Positions 1-11,162 of a stretch of 64,000 bases of DNA are shown one piece after another. The notes under the pieces were generated by a model. The model was not told the origin of the DNA. It saw only the letters and a program-made list of their open reading frames with translations, and did not search any database. Each line of letters starts with the position of its first letter. Within the stretch, counting starts at the first letter, position 1. The translations under genes were made by a program, and so were the position numbers. This stretch comes from Dactylorhiza incarnata. Taxonomy: Eukaryota; Streptophyta; Magnoliopsida; Asparagales; Orchidaceae. The DNA is taken from contig JAWHQI010000068.1 of assembly GCA_033032865.1 (NCBI GenBank), positions 9,548,001 to 9,612,000 on the forward strand, given 5' to 3'.

Positions 1-2637
1 TTTAGCCAAGGTTCTCAACCTCACAGTGCTCATTAAGACTTATCAGGAGGGTGAGTAGTGCTTGGTGGAGTTTTCCTTGTCATTGATTATTTGTTTTTTA
101 GTTTAGTGACTAAGGACTCTGAATTCACTTGTTTTGCAAACATAGGATTTCTTAAACCACATTTCTCTAAAGAATAAGTGCATGAAAGACAATGAATTGT
201 AATAACCAATTCAATGTTGTGTAGATAATCTATTTATGCATTTTAATCATTTATGTTATTACACTACACAATCATGCAAGTATAAGATTGTAAACATATG
301 TAGATTATCAAAAATAAGTGAGTGATTAAATCATTATCAAACATAATACATTACTCATACTTAGAGGCATGCTAAGCATTTCTACACATGTATATCTACA
401 ATCAATTTCATTGCACATAACAAGATAATTTTCAAGGCATGGCAAATACAAAACAATGTTTTTTAAGAAACTTGAAAGTTAAATTAAACATTGTATTTAA
501 TCTTTAATTGATATAATTAATCATCCTTGACAATGGCAATGAATAACAATCAGTTTTTCTTATAAATTTTTAATAATTTTTTATAAAAGCACAAGACAAT
601 AAACACACATAATTAAAGAAAAAATTATTTTTGTTCTTTGCAATTGTTTTGTAATTTTGTATTTGATTTTTTTTATATATTCTCTAGAAAACATAGAAGT
701 CTTTAACAGCCCTTTCAGTAAATGATATTCTATGCCAGAGAAATAAACCCAAAATAATGCATGAGAAAATACATATTTTTTGAAAAGAAATTAAATTTTG
801 TTTTAAAGGAAATAAAAAGATAGAAATCTTTTTACAAACAGAGAAATAAAAACACAGACAAAATATTAAAATAATACCAGAAATTATTCAACACAAAAAA
901 AATATTTTGGAGCAAAGGATCTAACGCCAGGCATTAACTTCTTAACGCCAAAACAGAACTGCATTTCTTGATTTTTTTGAAAAATATTTTTCAAAATTCA
1001 TTTGTATTATAAAGAGGCCTTCATTCAGTTGAAATTTTAGAGTATATTGATTAGACTTGAAGGCTCTTTTAGCATGTTTTTGATGATTTTTAAAGTACTT
1101 GTGTTTTATAAAATCATTAAAGCTCAAAATAATAAAATATGCAAACACAAGATGCAATGTTAGAACAAAAACAAATATGCATGATTTTAGTATAAAGAGT
1201 AAGATAATATTCATGCAATGAATATAATATGAGTATATCTAAGATCAAGATACCTTAACAAAATGACTACACTCTAGCCCCGTACTAAGTGACGGATGGG
1301 CATGAGGAGTTGCACACATGCTGTAGGTTAGGGTGTTAATCCCTATGCACACACTAGAGAACGCTCAACCTAGCACTCTTTCCCCCCAGTGCCTCGTAAG
1401 GCCCCACTAGAACCCTCCCCGCTTAAGGACGACATGACTTAGAGGTTAGGTCTCTAATGCACACAATCCTACGCCCTCGCTATTATGAGAAACATGTCAT
1501 AGGTTTAATCATTATGGACATACTAAGCGTGTAAGCTTTAAATATATTAACTATGGTATAATTGCATGATTAGTTTTGGATTTACACTTATATCGAAGAT
1601 TGTTGATTTTAAATCCATTTAGAAAATTTTTATTCATGTAAATAACTACAAAGGAAATTATGATTTTCATATTCTAGTAATATAATTTACTTTAGCATTG
1701 CAAGATATATAACTAGCATGGACATTGAATTCTACCAATGGTAAGTGATGATGCTACTATGATGAATTACGACAACAAGGTGCAAAGCTAAGTAAAATTG
1801 GACAAATATATAATTGAGTTGCATGTATTCAAACATAGAGTTTTGAATTTTCATAGACCTAGAATGAAGTGACAATTCTATTTGATTTCATCATGTATAT
1901 ATCAAGTTAATTCATAGGTCTAAACATAATGAGATACATGCAAATAATAGAGATGCACATCACACACACAAAACAAGATATGAAACTATAATACCAATTG
2001 CAATCATATATTTCATAATTTCTAAGGTTAATAGAAACAATTGATTTACGATAGTTCTTGATAGATCTTGAATTATGATATATGATTATAGTAAATTTTA
2101 GCATAGGATATTAATAGATCATGGTGGTGATTGTGAAACCATATTCATCATTTTTGTAAAATTTTCAATTATGATTTTTCATTATAGGGGCTATCATATG
2201 CAACAAAGAAAATAGGCAAATATGCAATTAGTTGCGCATTTAACATTTTAGCCTAAGACCCCTAAAAGTCCATTTAAATCCAATTTTGAAAGTAAATTCA
2301 TTAGTCTTGATAATATCATTTAGCAAATTTAGCATTCAATTTATAATGATATTAAAAGACATTTATAGGCAGTGGATTTTAAAATGAGTAAAACATATAA
2401 AAATGATAGATAGATCACATAAAAAAATTTATGACTTTATGTTCAATTTAATTCAATTTGATTTGCTAAACATTAGGCTTAAAATGAAAATCATATCTCA
2501 TGATATATAAAGTGATCATAGTGTGTTGGCTCAAAAATAAAAAATAAACAAAAGAAAAAAACAATTAAGCATATCATGAAGTAGAGTAATGATATTTCAT
2601 TTTTAATCTATTTCTACTTCATGCAATATAATGATTT
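1..2637 (-). other. 3' non-coding region of element A
   Basis: This AT-rich stretch has no credible reading frame. It contains a conserved GC-richer island at about 1260-1500 that reappears inverted at 25740-26000 in element C, and one TAACGCC/GGCATTA dyad near 921-950. The ORFs here are short and poorly conserved between A and C. Confidence 0.75.
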
Positions 2638-4056
2638 CTATTGAATGAGAGATTTAGGTATCAAAAGGGGACCAAGTGTGATGGTTCCTTTGGGTACCCA
2701 AATACATCGTGTTGGCTTTTGGAGAGATAGTGATGAATGGGCCTTTACAAGTGGAGTTAGTGTTTCATTTTTAATTTTGGGCCTCCATTCATACTTTGGT
2801 TGTTTATCTCTTAAATTCATATTATGATTATTTGACATCTTTTTGGAATGATAGTTGTTTGAAAAATAATTCATTTGGGATTTATGTTTATTCAAATTAT
2901 TTTTCAAAATACATTGATGTTGATAATAATAATGAATTTTATTATATTGATTCTTTGATATTTTATAAGAATGATGGTCTTTCTTAAGAATTGAATGTTG
3001 AAAGAGTGGGTTACAATATGTTGTAGATGATTGGTTCTTATTTTGATGATTTTCATTTCCACTCTTTCTTGTAGACATACTCTTATAATATGAAGTTAAG
3101 CTTTTAGACTTTTGATAATTTGATAAACTAGAAATAAAAGATGTTTTATTATATGAAAAGTTTTGAATAAACATTTTTAATGATTCTAGTTTATCCTTTA
3201 AATTATCATTTTCTTTTATCAACTTTTCATTATGCTCTTTTGAATTTAAAAGACCCCTTTTTAAAACCTTGAGTTCTTCTTTAAATAGATTGCAATCTAA
3301 ACAAGGAGTAGGAATTTTAACTAAAGAGCATGAAAGTGAATTTAATACATCAATATTTGATTCTACTTTATCGTTTGCTTTTAAAGATTTATTTTCTAAA
3401 CGTAATTTGGAATTAGTAATTTTAAACTTTAAAATTTTACGTTTAGCAATTTTTAGCATACGAGATGTAGAAATAGAATTTGTTACAAAAAGAGAATTTT
3501 TTGATTTTCTTACATTGTTATGGGATGAGACAAGATTTGAACCAAGGGTTCCTTTGACATCTTCTTCGCATTCCTCTTCCATAGTTGAATTTTCGTCTTC
3601 TCTTTTGCTTGATGTGTGGCCAACAAATGAGTCCAATATTGTGACGTTCAATTCTTCTTCCTCCAAACATAAGTCCTAATCAGTTTCTTCTCTTGGGTCC
3701 ATAATGAATTGCTCTTGTTCATCATCTGTGGAAGGAAGACTATAAGAATTCTCAAGAAATTTCCAAACTTCATAAGCAGTAGGAAATGTATAAATAAGTT
3801 TGAAAATATTTTGATCTAATGCACAATATAGATTATTCATTGATTTGGCATTTAAAAACATTTCATTTTTATTAAGAATACTTGGGGGCATTTTAATTGT
3901 AATATTCCAAACTTCAATATCCAAGAATTTAAGAAATTTTTCCATAAGAGTTTTCCACCCATTATAATTTTCACCCATAAATAATGGTGGACATAATGAT
4001 TTTTCATTTTCATAAAAATTATCCCCTCTAGAAGATACGAGATCATGAAGCGCCAT
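2638..4056 (-). pseudogene. gag-like protein of element A, one in-frame stop
   Basis: The start at 4056 is chosen because the same ATG context (CGGGAATAATGGC) precedes gag in C and K. The N-terminal 120 residues match the UBN2-type copia Gag domain, with the conserved stretch CALDQNIFKLIYTFPTAYEV. A lysine- and glutamate-rich, probably coiled-coil middle follows, with a lone CxxC (CLDC) and no CX2CX4HX4C zinc knuckle. The C-terminus carries the WVPKG motif that in full copia polyproteins lies between nucleocapsid and protease. The frame is open over about 470 codons except for one TAG at 3676-3678. The protein would be a capsid able to form particles, but that role is inferred from the family. 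Confidence 0.8.
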
Positions 4057-4091
4057 TATTCCCGATTGTGAAGCCGTATTGGAATAACCTA

Positions 4092-4103
4092 CCTCTGATA
4101 CCA
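4092..4103 (-). other. Primer-binding site of element A
   Basis: The minus strand reads TGGTATCAGAGG two bases downstream of the LTR end, the usual initiator-tRNA-Met primer site of plant copia elements. Confidence 0.85.
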
Positions 4104-4105
4104 CG

Positions 4106-5892
4106 TGTTGGATCTTATGGTTCCCTTAGAGGGGGGTGAATAAGGGTTTTATGGAATTTAGATCTTAATTAAATTTATCAGAGTTTGGGACTGAAGTTTC
4201 AGAATATTTTATAGAAAAATATATTTTAATATCTCAGATAAGGGAAACAAAACTTTTTCCTTACTGTTGCTAACGCCTGGCATTAGGTGTTAATGCTGGG
4301 CGTTATCTCTTCATAAAATTAATCTACTAGAATTATGTCAATGAGATTTTACTAATGAAAACATTAATGAAACACAATTCCAGAAAATCAGAGAAAATTA
4401 AAAAAGATTATTGTATTTCAAAGATAATTAAACAAATGTTAATTTTAATACTTTAATGGAATAGAAATTAAAACATTCTTGAAGAGGAAATAAAATCAAT
4501 TGAATTGAACATTAAAATACATGATTTTATTTCATAGAAATTTGAATACATAAATGTTTAATTTCTATAACGCTAGAAATCGGAGGCGTACAAAGTAAAA
4601 TAATTTTTCTTTTTCTAACCGACTTGTATCCCCACAAACCAGTTGGCTTTAGCCTATCCTTCCCTGGATATGGCCTCAAGCCGCTCTAGCCAATCCTTTC
4701 CCGGATATGGCCTCGAGCACCCCTAGATCTAATCACCTACACCTAGTCGCCAACACAAGGCGAATTCCTCCATAAGTCCTTCCCAGACCTAGTCGCCAAC
4801 ACAAGGCGAATTTACACACGGAATCCTTCCCGGAATCCAACGTTCTTCTCGAACGATTTCTCCACACAAATTACAAAGAGAATAAAATAAGAGATTACAA
4901 GATAAGCAAAGAGAAACTACCCAAGAAATTTTGAAGGTGAAGATGAAGTGGATATAGATGATGGCGTTCTTGAAACGATCATCCTTCATATATGATATGC
5001 GTTGTAGACCTTCTCCTTCAAAATCCTCTTTAAATCTTCATGTTAGCCCAAGGGAGATCTCTTAATTGTTGTACATGAACCTCTCTCCAAAGTATCAGAA
5101 TTCTGGAATCATCACCATATAGAATGAGAGGGGCTATACTTTAAATAGCCATGGGAGCTAACGCGTGGCGTTAAGGATTAACGCCGGCGTTAGTGAACGT
5201 GCAAACCATCGGGATCGTGCAAACCGCCGGGATCGTTGCAAAACTAAATTTCGTCGAACAAAACTAATTTCGTTGAACGCTCCTTCGTCGAACGCTCCAA
5301 TTCGTCGAGCGCAGGTCAGTTCATCGAACGCAATGAGTCGAGCGCAATTTCATCGAGCGCAGGAAATTTCGTCGAACGGAACTCCAAGTTCGTCAAATGC
5401 AGGTTGTCGGGAGCAATTTCGTCGAACGCAGGCTAATTTCGTTGAACGGAACTCCAAGTTCATTGAACACAGCTTGTCGAGCGCAATTTTGTCGAGCGTA
5501 GGGAATTTCGTCGAACGAAACTCCAAGTTCGCCGAACGCAGATTCATCGACCTCAACTCGATGACATTCCTCCTCTTGTTAACGATGGGTGTTAACTACT
5601 AACGCGGGCGTTGGCTCTCTTTCGTCGACCACAGCTCAACGAAATTTGTTCTCGACGGCATTCCTTCTCAGCGGATTACTTCTCAATGGAAGTTAACGCG
5701 GGGCATTAACAACTAACGCGGGGCGTTAGCTCTCTTTCCAGAGAGTCATCTCCATTTAGTAAACTATTCATAGGGATGTGTAGCTATAGTTCCTGTACAA
5801 CCTGCATAATATAAATGCACACAATACAAGATCAAATACAACACGGTATTTGTTATTCTCAAACCAAGATATGCGGAATATAGGCTCCAACA
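4106..5892 (-). repeat. 5' LTR of element A
   Basis: The LTR is 1787 bp and is bounded by TGTTGG and CCAACA. Its minus-strand beginning (rightmost 100 bases) aligns with the start of the LTR of element K at 62038. A TATA-like box lies near 5148-5156 on the minus strand. The U3 part holds two repeat types: degenerate TTCGACGAA units (about 5200-5560) and dyads of the TAACGCC/GGCGTTA type at 4262-4307, 5159-5192, 5578-5612 and 5692-5731. It is longer than the LTRs of C because the TTCGACGAA block is expanded. Confidence 0.88.
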
Positions 5893-6077
5893 AAGTGTAA
5901 CGGGGTGCGGATAGGCGCCACGTGGAAAAATAGAAAGTAAATATATTAATAGTAGCTGTGTATAGGATGTTAACGGTCCCTTTCTAAACCTCATGTATAA
6001 ATATGTCATTAGTCTGTAATAAACATTATTATGATTGTAATGAAACTCTCTCTCTTTCTTTATCTCTTCCCACTCCC

Positions 6078-6112
<35 letters not shown>

Positions 6113-6199
6113 TCCCTTTCATCTCTCACCTTATAGCTGCCCCTCTCTCCGGCAGCCTTCCCACTATCTTCTCCTCTTCCGGCAACCTCGTAACGGCAC
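5893..6199 (+). other. Promoter-like fragment with CT microsatellite
   Basis: Target DNA of element A. It contains a TATA-like ATGTATAAATATG near 5992-6004, AATAAAC shortly after, and a TC dinucleotide tract (about 6078-6111). This layout (TATA, polyadenylation-like signal, CT-rich leader) resembles the 3' half of a copia LTR, but no terminal CA or primer site follows. It joins abruptly to Athila protease sequence near 6200, so a rearrangement or deletion has fused two unrelated pieces. Confidence 0.4.
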
Positions 6200-6413
6200 T
6201 CGACCCTTTACATTTGAGCTCATTAAGGTTGACAAGTTCATCTTCCTGGTGGACTTTGTCATTCTTGATATCGAAGAGGATGCCGATGTACCCCTCATAC
6301 TCGGCCGCCCCTTCCTTGCCACCTCCTACGCGATTATTGATGTAAGTAATGGAAAGCTCCTCCTACGGGTTGGAGATGATGAAGTTAATTTTAGTATAAA
6401 TCCCTTGATGTGA
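6200..6413 (+). pseudogene. C-terminal part of retroviral-type aspartic protease, element B
   Basis: The frame matches the end of the Athila protease: FVILDIEEDADVPLILGRPF followed by LATSYAIIDVSNGKL and a hydrophobic, glycine-containing strand. The ILGRPFL motif is the conserved second hydrophobic-glycine motif of gypsy proteases. The catalytic DSG/DTG lies upstream and is absent, removed at the junction near 6200. The frame ends in a TGA at 6411-6413. Linker sequence before RT (6414-6830) is open only in short pieces. This is a clear relic, not functional. Confidence 0.75.
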
Positions 6414-6839
6414 AACACCTTAGAGAATGACGATTCGTGTTTCTACTTAGAAGAGTGTTTTGAAAATGAGTTTTATCCACTTCCTGAGTTAGTCTCCACA
6501 TCGAGTAACGATTCTGAGCTCGCCGAGCTCTTTTGTCCAGAAGAAGCCTCTTGCTCCACACCACCTGAGCTATTAGAAAAATTAAAAATTAAAACTTCAT
6601 ATGAAGAGCCACCCATTTTGGAGTTAAAACAACTCCCCCCTCACCTCAAATATCTGTTTTTAGAAAAATATTCTAAGCTACCCGTTATTGTAACATCCAA
6701 ACTGAGCGATTCAGAAATTTTTGAATAGACTTTAGTCCTAAGCAATCACCGTCACGCAATTGCGTGGCAAATTTTGGATATCAAGGGTATTAACCCTTCC
6801 TTCTGCACGCACAAAATCTTCCTCAAAGATAATTCCCGC

Positions 6840-7649
6840 AACACACTCCATCCTCAATGATGGCAAACTCGAATATGAAAGAAGTCGTTAAGGCTGAAGT
6901 TATCAAACTTTTAGACGCGGGATTCATCTACCCGATCTCGGATAGTACTTGGGTTTAGCCCAGTACAAGTCGTGCCTAAGAAAGGTGACGTAACGGTTGT
7001 AGAAAATAAAAATAATGAATTGATCTCAACCCATACCATTACGGGTTGGCGGATGTGCATTGATTATCGAAAACTAAATGATGCCACCCGTTAGGATCAC
7101 TTGTCGTTACCTTTTATCGATTGAATCCAAGAACGCCTATCAGGTCAATCCTACTACTGTTTTCTCGATGGTTTGTCGGGATATTTTCAAATCACTATTT
7201 CGCCCGACGACCAAGAGAAAACAACATTCACTTGTCCCTTTAGCACCTTCGCTTATCGAAGGATGCCATTTTGTCTTTGTAATGTGACGGCTACATTCCA
7301 AAGATGTATGCTGGCAATATTCGACGAGTTAGTAGAGGAAGTGATGGAAGTTTTCATGGACGGCTTCTCCGTCTTCAGAAACTCTTTTGAAAATTGTTTA
7401 AAAAATCTCGAGCGCGTGCTATAACGTTGTGAGGAAACAAATCTAGCTCTCAATTGGGAGAAATGTCATTTTATGGTCAAAGATGGATTAGTCCTTGGTC
7501 ATAAAATTTCATGAAAAGGGATCGAGGTCGATAGGGCCAAGATCGAAGTGATCGAAAAACTTCCCCCTCCAACGAATGTAAAAGCAATTAGAAGTTTCCT
7601 AGGCCACGCTGGGTTCTATCAGCGTTTCATTCAAAAAATTTCATAAATC
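6840..7649 (+). pseudogene. Reverse transcriptase, element B
   Basis: Pieces of a gypsy RT occur in several frames. 'VVKAEVIKLLDAGFIYPISDS' homology lies near 6875-6945 and WRMCIDYRKLNDATR near 7050-7092. The fingers-palm segment FQITISPDDQEKTTFTCPF is at about 7190-7245. FMDGFSVF sits where the catalytic FMDDFSVF is expected (about 7350), so one catalytic aspartate appears replaced by glycine. 'KIEVIEKLPPPTNVKAIRSF' lies near 7540-7600. At least three frameshifts or stops separate the blocks. RT would copy the element RNA to cDNA, but this copy cannot. Confidence 0.8.
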
Positions 7650-8246
7650 ATGAAGTCGTTAACCCATCTTCTTGAAAAAGAATCTCCTTTCCTTTTTGAT
7701 GACGAATGTCATTTGGCCTTTAAACATATAAAAGACAAGCTTATAAACTCTCTGATTCGAGTCGCTCTGGATTGGTCGCTCCCCTTTGAAATTATGTACG
7801 ACGCGAGTGATATTACGGTAGGCGCTGTATTAGGCCAACGGGTGAGTAAGTATTTCCACCTGATTTATTTTGCGAGCAAAACACTCACGTGGGCACAAGC
7901 AAATTACACCACTACCGAGAAGGAGCTTCTAGCGATCGTTTTTGCTTTTGATAAGTTTAGGTTGTACATCACTCTCTCCAAAGTCGTTTTCATATATCAC
8001 TCTGCTCTTAGATATCATGTAAGTAAATCGAATGCCAAGCCCCATCTTTTGCGATGGATCCTCCTCTTGCAGGAATTTAATTTAGAGATCCGGGACAAAA
8101 GGGGAGCCGAAAACTTGGCAGCCGACCATATTTCCGCTCTAGAAAATCCTGCTACGGAAGTGTTAATAGAAGTCGATATTAATGATAAAATCCTTGAAGA
8201 GTGCCTCCTTTCTCTCGAAAATATAATGACATCTTCCACCCCCTAG
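7650..8246 (+). pseudogene. RNase H region, element B
   Basis: An open stretch of about 198 codons starts with the end of RT (MKSLTHLLEKESPF) and continues into RNase H. DASDITVGAVLGQR supplies the first catalytic aspartate, followed by YFASKTL, the TEKELLA motif with the catalytic glutamate, and the tether LLRWILLLQEFNLEIRDKRG...NLAADHIS. The order and spacing fit gypsy RNase H. It is the best preserved part of B but is isolated from RT and integrase by stops (TAG at 8244-8246). Confidence 0.82.
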
Positions 8247-8255
8247 TTCACAAAT

Positions 8256-9529
8256 TTGGCTAACTATTTAGTAGCATGGGTCCTGCCAATAGAATTCTCG
8301 AGTCAGCAAAAGAAGAAATACTTTTCTGATTTACAGAATTACTTTTGGGAGGACCCCTTTCTATTCTGTGTCTGCGCGGATCAGGTAGTGAGAAGATGCG
8401 TCTCGAGTAAGGAAGGACAAAAAATTTTATGGCATTGTCACGAAGGACCAACTGGTGGTCATTATGAAGCTAACCGAACCGCGAGGAAGGTGCTGGAGGT
8501 AGACTTTTATTAGATCGCGCTCTTCAAAGATGCTCATACCCTTGTGAGTACTTGCAACAGCTGCAAGCAGTCGGGGACCATCTCCCGCCGGGATGAGATG
8601 CCCCAAAATATTTTCTTAGAATGCAAGATTTTTGACCTTTGGGGTATCGATTTCGTTGGTCCTCTCTCTCCCTCTTATTCAAATAAGTATAATCTAGTTG
8701 CGGTCGACTACGTGTCGAGGTGGGAGGAAGCGCAAGCTCTCCCCACTAACGATGAGAGAGTCGTCATAAATTTCTTAAAAAAATATTCTCTCGATTTGGC
8801 ATGCCACGCGCTATAGTTAGTGATCGGAGCACCCATTTTTGCAATACCAAATTCACAAATATTTTAGCAAAATATGGTGTCACGCACAAACTATCCACTG
8901 CATATCACCCAAAAATAAGCGGCCAAGTCGAAGTCGTGAATCAAGAATTAAAGCTGATATTAGAAAAAACTATTTCTATTAAATGGAAGGATTGCGCATT
9001 TAAGCTCGATGACGCGTTATCGGCCTATTGAACGGCATACAAGACCGCTATCAGTTGTACACCGTATCGATTGGTTTATGGCAAGGCTTGCCACCTTCTA
9101 GTCGAATTAGAGCACCTTGTGTTTTGGGCGCTTAAATTATTAAATCTCGATTCTTCGTTAGCGGCCGAACAACAGAAATTTCAAATGAACGAATTAGATG
9201 AGTGGAGATCAAATGCGTACGAGAGCAACAAATTATACAGGGAGCGAACAAAGCTTTACCATGATAAACATATAAAATTTCCAAAAACTTTTTCGTCGGG
9301 CGATCTCTTCCTCCTTTATAATTCTCGTCTTCGCCTTTTTCCGGGAAAGCTAAAATCTCGATGGTCTGGACCCTTTATCGTTAAAGAGGTTTGGTCCTAT
9401 GGGACAATTCTAATTTCCCACCCGGAAAAAGGTTCCTTCAAAGTAAATGGTCACCGTCTTAAGTTGTATCTTCCAGGGGATCTAGCTAACGAGAAGAGTG
9501 AATCAATATTCCTTCCACAAATAACGTGA
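8256..9529 (+). pseudogene. Integrase, element B
   Basis: Several frames carry the integrase in order. The zinc-binding N-domain is incomplete (histidines near 8440-8465, CNSCKQSG near 8555). The catalytic core has GIDFVGP (first Asp), SDRSTHFCN (second Asp) and YHPKISGQVEVVNQ, with the catalytic Glu near 8930. The C-terminal part at 9071-9529 ([35 protein letters not shown]) is the GPY/F-type module of gypsy integrases. Stops at about 8511, 8814 and 9029 and frameshifts break it into four pieces. It would insert cDNA into the genome if intact. Confidence 0.82.
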
Positions 9530-11162
9530 ACACCAATTGGGTCAAGCTACGCGACCTTAAACAAAGCGCTTTTGGGAGGCACCCCAAAGTTATCTTTTTG
9601 TTGTTTCCCCTTTTCTTCTAACATGATTTTGTAGAAAACCATCGCTTCACCCGCAACTTCAAAATCAGGGAAGCCCTTCTTCCTTCTTATTTTATTTTGC
9701 ATTCCTTTTTGCTTTGTCTTGCACTTTATTTGCTTTTTCTTTTTCGTTCACTTCATACTTAGTTTTAAACATTGGAGATAATGTTTAACTTTAAGTATAG
9801 GGGTGTAAATAGCTCTTAGTTTTTAAATTTGAAAATTTTTCAAAAAACAAATATTTTCTTATGTCTTCTTTTATCCAAGCACTTTCAAAACCCAAAATTC
9901 AAAAAAAAAATTGAAAATTGAAAATTTAAATCTTGGAAAAGGACGTATGGGCTATCATCCCATCTCACCTCCGAGTACCGTTGAGAACCCTTCATGGGGT
10001 ATACCTCTGGAAGTCCAAGATTTAACAAAAAAAAAATAGGTTTAAAACTAGTTTCCTTTCTTTTATTATCAAAAATTCCAAAAAAAAAATATGAAAAACT
10101 TAGAACAAAAAGAAATTTATAAAGCCCTTACTTGTTGTTTTTGTGATTTCTTAGAAATTTAGTTGAGAATATTTATAAGCAATTTTATGTTTTTAATTGG
10201 CTAAAATTTGGTTTATCATAGTTTGTTAAATCTAAGTTTTAGGTAATTTTGCTTTATGAATCATTTTATGATTTGAGCTTGATTAGAGAACTGCTTTTAG
10301 CATGACTTCTCTTTTTATTTTAAATGGCATCATTTTGTAGTAAATTTGCTATAATTCTTTAGATTTCTATTATAATTTATTTTAGCTTTTTAGATCTTAT
10401 GAAATTTAAATTTACTAGAATTTGCTCTCAATATAATTTAATTTATAAGCATGAATTCCTTATTCCTTACCCTACCCCTTTTGATGGCATAAAAAGTGTT
10501 TTGAAAGATCATATGCATGGGAATAAGAGGATAAAATTCATTATTCCCTAAACATATGCACCCAAAATCATTTAAAAGATTATATGGCATGGAGTAAGAG
10601 GATAAAATTCATTACTCCTAAACATATTCATTTTGGGTTTTTATTTGAAGAGAATTTAAAGAAAATATGGCATAGAGTAAGAGGATAAACTTCATTACTC
10701 CTAAACATATATAAAAAAAATAGAGGTGAGAGGATAAAATTCATTACCTCCATTCTAAGATCTCTTATTATGCCAAGCTTTGTACCCCCCCCCCCCCCCC
10801 CCCCAGCCAATATCTATGATCTAGATTTAATTTAAGTTACGGAGAGAGAAATATTTAGTAGGTTATTTTTCCTTAAAGTTTCTTTTAAGATAGAGTTTTT
10901 ATAATTTTAATCTAATTTAGTTTTATAATTTCTATAATTTTGGTTAATAATTAGTTATTTCAAGAAGTCCTTGCCTAAACACTTCCTCTCTTTTCAAATC
11001 ATCATCATAGTTTTGGACTTAATTCCTCCAAGAATTTATTCTTGACCTAACTTTTGGTTTAAATGAAATTTTAGTTTATAATTAAAAATATTTATGAATA
11101 TCTTATAAATTATGTCTCATACTTTTGCTCTGGAATAGCAAAACCTCAAGTATGGGGATATT
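9530..11162 (+). other. Post-pol 3' region of element B with four related hairpins
   Basis: No gene is supported here. It starts with the Athila post-pol signature (gcgcttttgggaggcaccccaa) and is otherwise AT-rich. A conserved block at about 9955-10025 recurs at 22850-22925. Four hairpin units share a 14-nt loop at 10519-10750. A run of 20 C lies at 10785-10804. A purine-rich stretch CTCAAGTATGGGGATAT at about 11143-11160 immediately precedes the LTR and is the likely polypurine tract. Confidence 0.7.

Larger units (their letters stand above)
1..5892 (-). mobile_element. Element A: gag-only copia-type LTR retrotransposon, right part
   Basis: A minus-strand element is cut by the left window edge. 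Read on the minus strand it has a 5' LTR (5892 down to 4106, TGTTGG...CCAACA), a copia-type primer-binding site, one gag-like reading frame and about 2.6 kb of AT-rich non-coding sequence. No protease, integrase or RT remnant is visible. Positions 1-70 match, in reverse, element C at about 34240-34310. Positions 1260-1500 match C at 25740-26000, which shows that A and C are one family in opposite orientation. The sequence after the LTR, AAGTG at 5893-5897, is the presumed target duplication, but its partner lies outside the window. The layout fits the published TR-GAG class (terminal repeats plus gag only). Confidence 0.85.

Noticed and set aside
5165..5602. 145-codon ORF on the plus strand
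   Set aside because: It is the antisense of the TTCGACGAA repeat block in the LTR of A. Residues simply repeat.
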